64,000 bases of DNA from Boswellia sacra (GCA_013180625.2 SNVD02002644.1:407001-471000); one strand, 5' to 3'; numbered from the stretch's first letter, positions 34,101 to 47,476 are shown. Translations and numbers: made by a program. Notes: generated by a model from the letters alone, not told the origin.

Positions 34101-37100
34101 AAGTTCTGAGACAAAGACATGACATCATTGGAGACATCTCTGTCCAGGGGTACCGCATTTGAAGTAGTAATACATGAATTCTTTGAGGTATTTGAACAAT
34201 TCACTTTCGTTACCCTGAACACCCCCCATAAGAAAAACAGCATATTCCAACCTGCCATTAACAGAGAACAAATTTTAGAATTTATTGAAATTTTAATTGC
34301 ATAAAAAATTCAGTAATAGTGCTTCAAATTTCATATTATAGATAAATAAAATTATCAAAATTGAAGAAGTATTCATCTGATAAGCATGCCATATTGAGAC
34401 CCAAACAGCAAAAATTTAGGGTGCAAGCCTCATGATATTAGCATTGCGACAAATTTTTTGGGCCTATAGGTAAAAGTGTACAGCACAATACAATATCAAA
34501 AGCTCAACAAAACAGATACTCAGTTGGTGCCTCTAAGATAACATTCTATAAATGATGCTTACGCTGACAGTGCGCAGGAAGCTGGCTGGATGGGAAAATC
34601 AAGAGTTCAACACCATCTAGGTCTCCCTTTAGGGCTAAATCATTCTTCATCATGCTATCCACCAGACTCTTGTAGTTTCTCTCGTAACTATGGCACAACA
34701 GAATAAAAATAAAAAATAGAAACCAGTACAATATATATAGGCAATCTGGACCCTATCAACAAAAAAATTGAATAAGTTTGCATATATCTACCTGCCATGA
34801 TCCTGGGCAAAGAAGTAAAGAGCAATATTATCTTCCTTAACACCGCTTTCATTAAACTTTGACGGCCATGTGCTCATGCGAGGTACTTCATTTAAGAGAA
34901 TTTTCGGAGGAAACTTGTTCACCATTTCAAGAACTTTAGGTGATGCACAAGATGACAGATGTGCTTGAATTCCACCACATAAGTTCAGAAATTTTCCCCC
35001 TCCATATACCTCAAATCCCCCTCTGCATGCAAGTAAAGGAAGGTAAATAAATGAAATTTCAAGAAGCAGATAAAAACAACGAAACTCATCAGGAAAAAGA
35101 AGTCCCCATTGGAAGAAGAGACTAATTCATAGGTAGGAAGAGAATCGTACTGCCAGATGTATTCATGCTCTGGGATGGCAGACATTTTCGCAAGAACAGG
35201 TGTCGCTGCTAAAGTATGACCAGGCCAGTCCCTTGTTGCAGCCTTTCTACGAAAAGCAGCAGAATTTGGATCCTCCACTTTCAAAGGAAGCACTGCATCA
35301 CTAGAATTGGCATTAAACTGCTTCACATTATTCGTTGTTTGTTTGTGAGAGTCAGAACCATTTCTAAGATTTGTTGACGTTTCAAGTGTTGCTTCAACAG
35401 GAACCATACTCTTCATCTTATTTGAGACAGATAATTGGTCTTGAGATACTCTCTCACAATCCAGATCCACACTTGTCATACCCAACCCATCTGATTGATC
35501 ATTTACTCTATTCTTACCATATGTTACAGGCAACTTAGACATGGCTGCCTCAATTGCAGCTTTCAATTTGTTACCTTTAATCATCTCCTCCCTAGAATTC
35601 TTTCCAGCAGCTATATCAACACCAGCAACCTGTAGACCACCAATGGGGCAGCTTTCCACATCATGACCCATTTCTTTACACTTTTGACATGGTACACCTT
35701 TCGAACCTGTACTAAAGGTAGGCCTTGCACGACTAACATTGGGTTTCTCACTCTGAGTGGTTGATTCCAATGATCGAGGTAGACCATCTTGTAGAATTTC
35801 ATTGACATTATTTGATGGCCTCTCTGCAGTCCAAGAAGAACTGGATGAGGGCTCATCCTTAGGGCTAACTAGGTTTGGCTTCTGCTCAACAGAAGAACTG
35901 GAAATTCCATTCATAGGGGAAGCTCCAACTGCTTCAAACAGAAAAACACAATTAATTTAACCCTAAACAGAATGCAAGAAAAGGAAACCTAATGTTTAAA
36001 GAAAAAATAAGGTAACAGTAAGCATGCAACCAAGATAAATGAAATTAGCAGGCTCTGTCAAGAAAATAAGGACCTACCTGGGGCAACTGGAACTTCTGAA
36101 CCTTTACGAGACAGACTGCTGTTTGATTTCGACAAGGAACTCACTTTTCCTTCAGATTTCACAACCTTGGAATCTCGGTTGTTGCCAGCAGATGAAAGAG
36201 ATATAGTTTCACCACGAGATGCTAGTTTCTGATCTACCTTAAGCGTTGAGGCAGCAGAACCAGTCATTGCTGAGCCGGTGAGAGACCGATCTGACTTGAG
36301 CAAATTTTTTCTTTCGAAAGCATTTCTCTCTTTCACTTGTTTTAGTCCTTTCACATCCTGAACATGAGAAAATCTAGGTGACAGGTTTTTTAATTTTGAG
36401 TCCATGGTACTTGAACGGCCAAAATTTGCAGATTTGAATGACATAGATTTGCCCATCGTTTTGCTATGCCCTTCTTTCACATCAAGGGGCACTGGTTCTC
36501 TAGTTCCTTTCTGCTTTTGAGGAACAACTTCATCAACAAGTTTCACTTTAGGTTTGGAGTTGAACGTGCTAAATGAATTAGATTTTAATAAAGCACCTAC
36601 AAAATAAAGAGCATGAATGGTTGCCCAGAATAATACCAAATAGAAAACTAGCAAAAAGAACACTTTTAGCTTTTGTAAAAGTTATAGAAAACTATGGGCA
36701 AAAAAAAAAAAAAGAATAAAAGATTCTAGCCCCAGTAAGCTACATACCCTTGGCTGTTTGAAGCAGTGGAGTGGCAGCAGAACGTATAGTTTCTGAAATA
36801 TCATTGCCAGAATGACTGCCAAAGGATGCTGGTCTTACTTTACCCTTATCTAAGCTTTTGAACGAACTATCACGTGATAATGCAGCTGCTTTGCTGGGGC
36901 TGGATGATTTTGGTGATCCCAGACTTGTTTCAATAGCTTGCTTTTTAGCTACTGGTGCAGCCTCAAGATTTTCTGCCTGTCTCTTACCTGAGCCTTGTAT
37001 ATTTGCACTTAATTTGTTTGCTCTTTTACCCTCTGCATCTTCTCCTTTAAAATTTCATTTTAAAAATTAGTATGTAATTGCTCATTTGCCCAGACTTATG

Positions 37101-40100
37101 ACTTTTCTTCAAACCCAAATGTTTTTCAAATTTACCTACCTTGCTTCTGGTTTTCAGTTTCTTCGGCAAACTTGCATTCTTCGCATAGCCAATCACCTTC
37201 AGGAATTTTTTGAAGCATTTCTCGCATACAATAGCTGTGATAAATTGCAATAACAATGTGAAGACTCAACTTGAGTACAGATATCAAACATTGATAAGAA
37301 AAAAGGAATAACATTGTGTATATGCTTACGTGTGCTCTGCACCATCACTGCATCTACTACAAATAGCAAGCAAATCCTCCCGCCCTGCATCCCCACAAAT
37401 ATCACATACTTTTACCTGTTTCAGCCAAAAGAATGCATTCAGCAAGCATTTTGAATTCCCCCATGAGAAACTCAGATATAATCAAGAGCATATGGAGAAA
37501 GGGAGTAGAAAGTTATAAGATTCTTTGAAGGAAAAGGACAGATACAACTATGAATAATGTTGTGCTTACCACGTCTTAACCCAAATTCTAATCCCAAGTT
37601 ATGCGGTCCTATGTGGCATTGATATTTTAAAGATGGGATGATGTGGTAATGTCTCATAAGGTAGCATCACTTGAGATAATTGGGATAAGACTTGAGAAAT
37701 GCACCATTACTCTATGTCTAAAAGTCCCACAGACATTCCTTGGGAGTTGAAAGAGCAGCCATCTTAGACAAACAATTGAAAACCGATCCCGGTTGCCCCA
37801 TGTCATGGCTAAAACTAGAACAAGAGACATTTTAAAGCGACCAGAACGTATGTATACCAGGCTAAATATAAGAACAATCTTGAGCTTACCAACCAGGCTA
37901 AATATGTATACCAAGTTACTGATTTTTATATCATTATTTTTTTTTTTAATTGCAAAAGTTAAACATCATTTACTCACATCATGTTCCACAATGTCTGACT
38001 CATCAGTCTCATCCCCAGATGCAGCTTGTGGAGAAGGTCGCATGTCAGGTAACTCAGCCAACACACTGGGCTTGAATTCTTGCTCATCTTGCCCCAAACA
38101 TTTAAAAGTACCATCAGATGGGTCCCCACCATCCTTCTCAGTCTCTGCTTCTGACTTGGGATAGATTTTTGTCAAGACCTCAGAACTGCCTCTAATAAGA
38201 GACTTGTCACTTTGAAAATGAGTTGGTGAACTTTGCACCTTTGGAAATCCATCACCAGTATCCACCTTCTTTACAGAAGAATCTGGTTTGTGGGAAAGTG
38301 GTACTTTCCCAGATCCTTCTGCACCTAAACTACAAGCTGAAGCTGAACTATGAGATATATTCTTATTGTCTACATTTCTGTCATTATGACTGACATCTGT
38401 ATTTGCATCATTGGTTCTACTAACACTTGATATATTATCATCATGTCCTTCTACACCCTTTGAATCATCATATTTAGTAGAGAAAATTCTCTGATCCAAA
38501 ACACATTCTTGTTTTGGAGATAGTTGATCCTCTGCACCAACTTTAAGAGAAGACAACTTTGGATGCATCCCAAAATCTTCTGAAGTATCAGATATATCAC
38601 AAGATCTAACGGTTGCTTTACTTTCAGCATTCGCAGAGATAGAATCAGGACTTGAATTGACACTGAGCAGGTTACTTGCTTCACTGGCTGCCTGTTGAAG
38701 GCTGTCGCATGGTCTACCTTTAGAGACATCACCCTCATTGATAGAGTACTGACTAGCCATAGTTTCACGACAAGTTTCATCAGTAAATTCACCAGTCTTT
38801 GATCCCATGTAAGGATGCATACAAGATGAACAAGGAGCAGAACACACGTTACAAGTTCCAGATTCCACTTTCATACGATTTTTCTGACTCATGGAACATT
38901 TACCAAATTTTTTTTCAGCCTCTGGTGATACCTACTAAAAAAAAAAGAAAGAAAAAGTTAAATTAAGAAAATAGGAAACAGAAAAATAAAAATGCCATTC
39001 CTTCTAAATTCACTTTACTCATTTCCTGGCACCCTATAAAAAGATTAAAGATAAATCCTGAGTTACTAGCATTTCCATGTCAAGCAAGAAAATTAAACTA
39101 ATGGAACCAATAAAACAGTTTAAATGGTATCTCAGAGTTACAGTAAATTCGAAAGAGAATCAGAATGTAATCCCTAAAGGCAAATATTCATATTAGGGTG
39201 TAAGGATTAACCTTCAGGTGATTTTGTTTTCTACAAAACTAATAAGTCACTTGCTTAGGAAATGACCACTGCTATACCTGCGGCAAGCATTACTATAGTT
39301 CAGCAATCTGTCTAAATCCAAAAACAATTATCCTCCACCAGTCTCCTTGAGATATAAACAAAGTTTCCAACTAATTACTGTTGGTTCTCAATTTCAAGTG
39401 GCAAAATACTTCTTGAATATTCAATACCCTCAATAGCCTAACTAACATAAAGCAATCTAGCAAACAAAAACTTAAAAATAGAACTCAAATATTTTATGTA
39501 TATATATATAAAAAAAATCAATTCCCAGAGAATACTGCACAAACTTCCTCAGAAGCCTCCTATTAATACAAGTGTTCTTCAAGGATAAAATTTGCATTAT
39601 TAAGAAGCCACCATTTTGCTTTAAACTAAAATCTAAGATGCTTGCATAAACCCTCATAAGACGACAGCTTTCCCTAATTTATATATCTTATAGCACAATT
39701 TATTTACCAATGTGCATGCACTTCCTCTATGCCTTGCATTCCTGCATAGCTAGACTTATTCTTTCCTACTTCTGCCCAAAACATACCCCAGAAAAAAAAT
39801 GCTAGGGAAATATGCAAAACGTTTCAGAGCTTTATCAGCATCGAACTCCAGTTCTTATTTTGCAGACGAAGCTTCCAAAGCATTGGAATAGGACTGGTCT
39901 AGCAAAACCTTATCATTTATAAAAAGCAATATTCATTATTTGTCAGGTATGCATCTTGAATGAGTGTTTACCATTGTTAATATGAGCTTCAGACAGATGA
40001 GAAGTATCTACTTCAGTGAGCTTCTAAATTGTTACATCACAAACTGAATTAAAGTAGTCCCAATATAACCTATCCAACTTTACCAAAAAAATAAAATAAA

Positions 40101-43061
40101 AATAAAGAGCCCTCCAAATTCAAAATGGACCAACTCAGAAATGAGACACTTTATCTACAAATAAAATGATGTCTAAGCCCGTGTTATCTACAAATAAAAT
40201 GCTGTCTAAGCCCGTAAATGCCTGTTTATTTTCATAAACAACTTAATGACACCCTAAAAGAATAACCAGAAAAGCCCTCCATTTCACAATGGCTCAAACT
40301 CAAAAACTGGAACACTCTGGTCTCCAAATAAAATTATGTCTTGGCCCTTCCATTTTCATATATGCCCATCTATTTTACGGAAACAACTTAATGACAATCC
40401 AAAGGAATAACCAGAAAAGTTCAATATAGAAAGAATCTCCACCTGGCCTTATTTTGTCAAAATAACTAAGATGATGTTAAAAACACTTTAATAAGGAAGA
40501 ATTTCCAGTACAATATACACGTTAATTGTGCATATCAAACAGGGAGGGGGAATCATAGGCCAGTCCAGAACCATTCATGATATAAAGCTTCGCTTATCTA
40601 TCTGAAAGGGAGATAATATAAGGATGTCCACCTATAATTAGGGCAGGAAATAACACAAAAGCAAAAGGCCCTCTGACATCCTTTGCTCCACAACAAAAGC
40701 AGTTTATAACACCACTATTTCATCAAGCAATTCTGCATTTGCAGAAACCCTAAGATGTATGGACTGTTTTGCTTTAGCCCTTTTATCATTTCTATTTTGG
40801 ATTGAAATGCATAATTCTTACCCAAAGCCAAGCTACACATTTTCTTTTACAAAATCTTTCTTTCTAATTCATATATGCCAGAAAACACCATCACTGCAAG
40901 CCTTGATGCATCTGACATTCCAGATGAAAACGTTAACTGTGATCACCAATCTATTAATTGCTCATGCTTTCAACCATACCTTTCTAATAGCTAACTCACA
41001 AATGACAACAACCAACATGTTTTTTATAATAATTCAACCATACATCGACCTTATTTCATTGCACATTGAAGGTTAATGCTGAAGAAGATAATTTTTCTTG
41101 TTCCTACACAATGCATTCATGAGAGCAAATTGAATGGCCATCATTAAAAGATTCAAACTATTTCCAGAACATTGTCCACCATAATCTTACGATTCTCCAT
41201 CCCTTCTATTGTGCCAGAACCTCCATCTTTCCCTACATTACAATTTCAAAACATTTAACATGCTATAACACTCCTTGAGCAGCATAGGAAAATGTTTCCT
41301 ACTAATAGACTTCCAACTAGCAAAAATTCATTATTTCTGAACACAGGTTATCCGCTACCTGCCAATAGATTTTGCTTATACCATTATACCTCATTATCCT
41401 ATTCAAATATGTTATAAGAACCCCTGTATGGGACTCAATCCATCTTCAGTCTTTTTCCAGTGCAATTGTATTTGAAGGACAAATATCTTTGTGGATGCCA
41501 ACTCATTGTTGAGCCCCAAATAAGTCTCTAAATCTCTAGCTGACTGATTACAGCTACAAAGAAACATTAAAACAAATGAAAAGCATCCAAACCCACCAAT
41601 TAAGTCTCAGAACCACAAAGTAACAGAAGATAATACCAAAGGGAAAAATTCAGAAAAAAACTAAAAGAAAAAGATAAAAAAGGACTTCCAAAAGTTGATA
41701 TCGCACCTTTGTCTTACAAATAACCCTTTCTCTCAAATATGACCTCTAAGTTTTGTGTCATCCAAACAACTGTTGTTTCCCTTTCTCAAAAGATTCCTCA
41801 TAAGTTGTTATTCCAAATATCTCACAAGTTGTTATAATGCATATTATAAACAACATAAAAGATCTCTACACGATCCCAATATCTTTGGTAAAGGCAAAAA
41901 GTGCATAGACAGAGGTGGTTATATGTTGCAATCAATGAAGATATATAAGATTTCATATCATATAACCCAATTCCTCGTTCACAGCCAAAATTATTTAAAC
42001 ACAAAAAAAAATGATCAGTTTTCCACTGTGACTGATCATAATGGTAACACAAATTCAAGGGTACACTTGCACATTGAATCTCTCAATATTTCAAAAGTTG
42101 CAACTTGTAGTTTGCAACGAAAGAACCATCACAATAATGTTCATTATGAGAAAGACTGCACTTGAAGAAAACTAAACACAACAAGTTCTCCCAATGCTAA
42201 TTTTCATCGCTTAAAGTTCCATTCACCAACATTAGATTCAAGACTTGTTATTCTTTTACCCATTAGGATAGTCCACACACTCCAGTCCGCACAGTCCAGT
42301 AAACACAATAAGAAAGCTGGCCAGTCTCAGTTGGTTATATTGTAATAAACATGAAGAAATGAAAGAATGAAAATGAGAGGCAATAAGGGAAGTTTACAGA
42401 AAAGAACACAGTATGTAAATTACCCTGTTATCTCACCATATTCTTCTGGACATCAAGATCTGATTCCTCAAAAGGTCCTTGCATGCGGCAACTCCCTCTT
42501 AATACTGGTGTGATCTAAAAAGCAAATCAAAATTACATCAATTACTTCACCCACCCAAGACTATTATCAGAAACTGATATGTATAGATATTAGATCACTT
42601 TGGCAACTCAATCCTACCCAGTGCACAACTCTCACCTTCTACTCACAGTAAACAAGCCAAACAAGTCCAAAAATACAGCAAATAACAAAAAATCTCCCAA
42701 TACCTAAAACTAAAAACCCTAATTTATAACGCACAATCGAAACCCATCATCTATTAACAAAAATCTCAAACTATGCAATCAAATAGAGCCTAAAATCCAA
42801 ACAAAAATAAATCCCAACTCATTTTCCCCCAATTCAACGACAAACCCAATCAAAATCAAAAGTCAAGCAACCAATCAATACAAAACCCAAAAAATTGGAA
42901 AAACTCAATTCAACGAAGGCGAAACCCTAAATTTAAATTAAATAAAAAAAAACACCCATCCTTGCCTCTATTTCGTCAACTATCTCCGTTGCATTGTACA
43001 GGTCCTCCACTCCCTTTTCCTTCGGTTTGGCTGCCAATCGATCGCCACCAGACCCTACCAT
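31158..43061 (-). CDS. PHD-finger chromatin protein of the AIPP2/PAIPP2 family
   Basis: Twelve exons on the minus strand: 42966-43061, 42437-42514, 37978-38931, 37330-37415, 37140-37234, 36748-37044, 36078-36596, 35151-35928, 34792-35022, 34563-34687, 33842-34251, 31158-32183. They join in frame to 1564 aa. An N-terminal block (ITPVLRGSCRMQGP) precedes a Cys cluster (about residues 85-95). The C4HC3 PHD finger spans about 379-431. A CCHC zinc knuckle (CQKCKEMGHDVESC) is at about 789-802. A folded SPOC-like domain follows (about 968-1110). The tail includes LELALG and LSLSLSF, EAR-like repressor motifs. In Arabidopsis AIPP2 and PAIPP2 work with the BAH reader AIPP3 and the phosphatase CPL2 to silence genes marked H3K27me3; a nuclear repressor role here is by homology. 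Intron 1 uses a GC donor. Confidence 0.88.
32184..33841 (-). other. Intron 11 of the PHD gene, nothing further seen
   Basis: AT-rich intron of about 1.66 kb between the SPOC-like exons and the large last exon. The 86-codon frame at 32431 on the other strand has no recognisable features. Confidence 0.55.
38932..42436 (-). other. Intron 2 of the PHD gene, with internal repeats
   Basis: About 3.5 kb without a convincing gene. It holds two diverged direct repeats of about 145-160 bp (about 40105-40265 and 40268-40418, sharing AACTTAATGACA and GGAATAACCAGAAAAG-like blocks). Inside the first is a perfect-register 33-bp tandem duplication (40151-40183, 40184-40216). Frames of 105 and 136 codons at 40759 and 41755 show no domain. 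Confidence 0.65.
42964..42965 (-). other. GC donor of PHD-gene intron 1
   Basis: On the minus strand exon 1 ends ...ATAGAG and the intron begins GCAAGG, not GT. This junction joins in phase 0 to exon 2 (ITPVLRGSC), keeping the conserved N-terminal block. The nearest GT (after ATGG, about 9 bp further on) would shift the frame. Confidence 0.75.
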
Positions 43062-44773
43062 CCACTCCTCGATTTCCAAATTCCAGCCCAAGTTACAACA
43101 ATTTCCACTCCTATCTCTCTCGATTCTCAGTCACATGCTCCACAGATTCAATTCAATCCAAAATCGAAATATGTCTGCACAGTTCGTCTCAGGATGATCT
43201 GAGAGGAAAATATTGGGATAGTTGAAGGTTTGGGGATTAATCGTCTTCCTCTTCAAAGCTTTAAATTAATTGTCTCTGGAAATAGGGGAAAAATTGAAAT
43301 CCTTCTCTCCATTTATTATTTTTTTTCATTTTTTTTATTTTCTATCTTTATATTTTAAAATTCGTAGAATTTGGGATTTTATATTGAAATTTTGGTCAGG
43401 TGTTCCAATTTTTGGGCCCTAGGGTCTTAGGCGCCGTGGAAGTGAATATTTTGTAACTTAAATTATGATATTTTGTTAAGGAATGGCCACAATAGCCTAT
43501 CAATTGGGCCAGCTCATTTGACTATAAAATAACTTACTACAACTTATTATAATTATCTTTAAAAAAAAAAAAATTGACTTCACTTGGCTTGGATATTGGT
43601 GTTAGATAGAAGTATTACAAAAGTTTAGATAATATTATACCTACGACATATTTACAGTCAACTTTTCTTACAATCTGAGTTGAAGAAATCATACTGCACA
43701 TTGTAAACTTTCGCTCCTCATTTTTATTTTTTACTTCTAGTTAATTTTAGCAACTCAAATTGTAAGGAGTTGGTTATAAGATTTAGTTTTAGATGTAGTA
43801 TTACACTAAAACTTTTTGGAGCGATTGGAGAAGAGAAAATAACAAGTTTGGACGGGTTTTTAAGTTTTGACAAAACCTTAATTTTTCTATGATTTGGTGA
43901 AGTTCGATTTTGTTTAGAATATTTATTTATTTCAAATAAGTTGCTAGACAAGGTTAGCTATACCATTTTATTTAACCCTATAGACATCCTCACTAGCATC
44001 TTTACCGCTCCAGCTCCTTGGCAACACTATATATGTTGTCTATCAACTTATCCCGAGATGTATCTTTTATTTTTTTAAATTAAATTTGGTTAAACAATAA
44101 AAAAATATTATTAAGAAATATAAAATCCTTTAACCTGGTTATTTTTAGCAATATCAAAAACTCGATGGGGTGTGAACTTAGAATGTAGATCTGCCTAACC
44201 ATTTCAGATAAGAAGAGTAACTAATTTATGTTGAGATAACAAAAGTGTACCTATCTACATTCACTCATAAAAATACTTGTATGAAGTAGGGGTGGTGATT
44301 GTGGATATGGCTCCTTAGTTATGACACCAACATAATGTAAAGTTAGTAGGTTAGGTCTAACATTAATCTTATTTGATTTGCGTTTGACCTGGTCAAACAT
44401 GTTTAACCCGAATAAAGTATTTGATCTATAGTTGCGTTTTATGTGACTTGAACACATGTTTATTAAATATATAATTTAATAACAGAGTAATATTTAATTT
44501 TTGATACGAATAATTAAATAGTATACGTGCGTTTAATACTTAGACACTCTGGAGATAAATATTTTGTAATTTAAAATGTGATTTTGTTAATTATTATAAT
44601 CATCTAATTAGAAAATTGATATATTTATAACTATAAAATAATTGTCTATCAATTGGGCTATCTTAAGACACTATAAAAACAAGTTACCAAAATAATGATA
44701 TGATATAATCATTATAATCGTCTAATTAGATAAAATCGATATGTTTATATTAATATATGATATAAATGTTATA

Positions 44774-44805
<32 letters not shown>

Positions 44806-45925
44806 TATATTCGAGGGATGGAAGGAAACAACTAAGTTGAAAAGGGTTTTAAGTTTTAGTAAAATAAATTTTCTATAGCCTAACGAATTTCAACATCAAA
44901 TGACAGAACATAAAATTCCAAAAAAGTTGTTAGATTAGCTGTTAGACAACACTCAACAATTGTTAATTAACAATGTTCTCTATCCATATTAAACACGATT
45001 AACAACATTGTCTAGTATCATTTAATAATTATTTAAAAATATATTTTTGTCTCTATTAATAAGGAATGAGATTCTTCAAGTTAAAAGAAAAGCGAAAATG
45101 TATTTTTGTTGATGAGGAACAAGATTCCTCAAGTTAAAAGAAAGTGAGAAAGATGTAGACAGAGGAAATAGGTGAATCAATAGAAGAACTTTGGGAAAGA
45201 AATAAAGTGAAATTTGAGAGATAAAATAATTTTTTTTTTACTAAAAGATAAAAAATCAATAATAACCAAGTTTGAAAATAATATAACTAAAGGCTCATAA
45301 TTATACGACCTTAAAATATAGTTTTACTACAAAATAAAATCACATTAGGAAATAAAATCTCAATCCTAATTTAACTAAAAAATAAAATCAGAAAATAGAA
45401 TCTCAATCATAGTTTAATTTTTTAATTAGGAAAGCAACCCAATTAAGAGATATCTCAATTTAGGAAGTCAAAATCTCTAATTTTTTAAAATTCATACAAT
45501 CAAATTGAAATCTCTAACTTTATTCTTAATTACAATCTAATAGGTCCTACATCAATCAAAGTGAAACTCAACTAAACAACAACAACAATAATAAAGATTC
45601 TTCTATTTCAAAAAAAAAACATCAATTTATCCATCTTTAGCAATTACTCAAGTTTTCTAAAGTATGAACCTAAAATCTAGATCTACCTATCTACTAAAAA
45701 TAAGAAAAATAACTAATTTGTGCTCATGGGATACACATATATCTATCTATGTTCATTGTTTACTCATAAAAATACTCCTATAAAGTAAAGGTGACAATTT
45801 TTAATACAACCTGTACAACAAAACACAACATGAAGTTAGTAGGACAATATTGGCCTTAACTGTATTTGGTTAATTTTGTATTTAGGATACTCAATGTTTA
45901 ATAATCATGTTGCATTCATATCAAG
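43062..45925. other. PHD-gene upstream region and diverged repeats
   Basis: About 43062-43260 is the probable 5' leader and promoter of the PHD gene. Beyond it two sets of diverged direct repeats occur: about 44150-44345 with 45640-45850 (AACTAATTTATG-like, ACTCATAAAAATACT and AAGTTAGTAGG blocks), and about 43440-43555 with 44550-44760 (AATATTTTGTAA and TATCAATTGGGC blocks). A (TA)n tract is at about 44778-44806. At 45043-45154 a segment of about 55 bp with CAAGTTAAAAGAAA is tandemly duplicated. No gene is seen. Confidence 0.6.
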
Positions 45926-45929
45926 TGGT

Positions 45930-46720
45930 GTGTAGGTGATGATTTTATATTCTAGTGATTCTTTTTTGAAAATTCTTCTAAGGGGAGACTGACTAGCACT
46001 ATGAAAGGCTTTAACTAATTTATAAGAGGACAATTCTTATTAATCTTGCATTATGTGGAGATTCTTGTAGTTGGTCTAACTTTAAATTTAACTTGGTGTG
46101 CTTTAGACCAAACAAGTTTCTTCTTTTGCAGGATTTGAAGAAGATTAGTCAATTGAATTAAACTTGAGCTTTGGCAAGAGTTACTTCCACTTATTGTCCC
46201 ATTTTACTTAAACTCTGCATTGGAGTCTTGTTTTTTTTTTTTTTAAATTCAAAAGTATATGGTTAGAGGATCATCTATTCAAAAATCATTTTGAAGAGTG
46301 GTAGAATGAAGTTGAATATGCAGAATGAGAAGGGTATAAATTCACGAAGAAAATGTTAATTGTTTAAAAAAAAAAAAAAACCCTGAATTCTTGGAACCTT
46401 GAAGTTTCTATGGACATTAATTAAAGTCACAAAAAAGGGAGATTGGATTAAGAATCCAAGAATTTGATAGACTAGAAAAAGAAGAAAAAAAAGAAGAAGA
46501 TTTATTGGATGATGCCTTGAAAAATGGAAATTTTCTTCTTAAAGTCAAGACTTGAAAAGGTGGCTTTCCACGAAGAAATTCTTTGGATACAAAAGGTCAA
46601 GGTCTCTCATTGGCTAAAAATGGTGGTACTATTCTTAATATTTAGACGAATCTGTTGGTCTAGAAGGCTATTATTTGGCTCTCTTCGAATAATTCTGATA
46701 TTTCTTATGCCAAAAAACCA
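45930..46720 (+). mobile_element. Degenerate LINE (L1-type) endonuclease and linker remnant
   Basis: Conceptual translation across several frames recovers plant L1 landmarks in order. A GRLTSTMKGF-like stretch is near 45985, LINLALCGDSCSWSN near 46040-46085 (endonuclease TWSN type) and VTSTYCPILL near 46180-46210 (endonuclease SDHxPI type). A WWNEVEY-like segment is near 46300 and a KSRLEKVAFHEEILWIQKSR region near 46540-46600, which precedes reverse transcriptase in L1 elements. Frameshifts and stops are many, so it is a fossil. No poly(A) end or target duplication was found. The 90-codon frame at 46524 is part of it. Confidence 0.7.
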
Positions 46721-47047
46721 ACCAAGATACTTAGATACTTTAGAATACATAATCATACAACATTATTTTGTTAATGTGTTCTTTTTTTTTTTGTAAGAAA
46801 TTTAAGCTAGAAAACTTTTTTAATATATATTATAATATGTTTGAAGACTTTCATACTCTCACAAATACAATGTTATTTTGTGGTCTGATCATAGGCTTGT
46901 TTTCAATATGCTCTAATGATATTGCCTTAATCAATGTATTGATTACTGTTGTATTAAAAATGTTTCCTAGAAAAACTCTGGCTCAAGTGTTCAAGACCAA
47001 GTGGAAGATTTTTTTAAGTGCAAGAGAGGTAAAAAAGACAAGACTAA

Positions 47048-47473
47048 GGGATCGTTTGTTTCGGCTTCTCTAAGTAGAATTTATTAAAATATGTCTTATT
47101 AGAGTAGAGTTTGTTAAAATAGGCTTTAAAAAAAATTGTTGATTGTTTAGTTAAATCGATATATAAAAACTTGTTGATTGTTTAGTTGAATAAATGTACA
47201 AGTAGTTATTGATGTTAAATTACTAAAATAACTTTTTTAAGAAAGGAAAGATAAGGTGAATATTTAAAATCTGACAAGTGTATATTTGATATTTTACAAC
47301 TTTAAAAAAGCTTTTAAACCTCAATTTTAAGTTTCTTCTGAAAGATATAAAACAATTTTTTTTAATAATTTATAAACTCTTCTTAGGTGGCTATCAAATA
47401 CCCTAAAAAAGATTTAAAATAACTTTTGATATTAAAAAAATGCGTTAGTAGAGAAGTCGAAACAAATACGTCC
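47048..47473. mobile_element. Tourist-like (PIF/Harbinger) MITE
   Basis: It begins GGGATCGTTTGTTTCGGCTT and its other end, inverted, reads GGACGTATTTGTTTCGACTT; the similarity continues through CTTCTC. TAA target duplications sit at 47045-47047 and 47474-47476. The 426-bp interior is AT-rich with no frame. The 3-bp TAA duplication and GG-starting ends fit the Tourist/Harbinger group. Confidence 0.85.
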
Positions 47474-47476
47474 TAA

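Noticed and set aside
40759..42165. Frames of 105 and 136 codons inside PHD-gene intron 2
   Set aside because: No domain, no conserved motif, opposite strand to the gene, ordinary composition for AT-rich intron.
46768..47073. 101-codon frame after the LINE fossil
   Set aside because: It runs into the MITE end and shows no LINE or other domain that I can defend.
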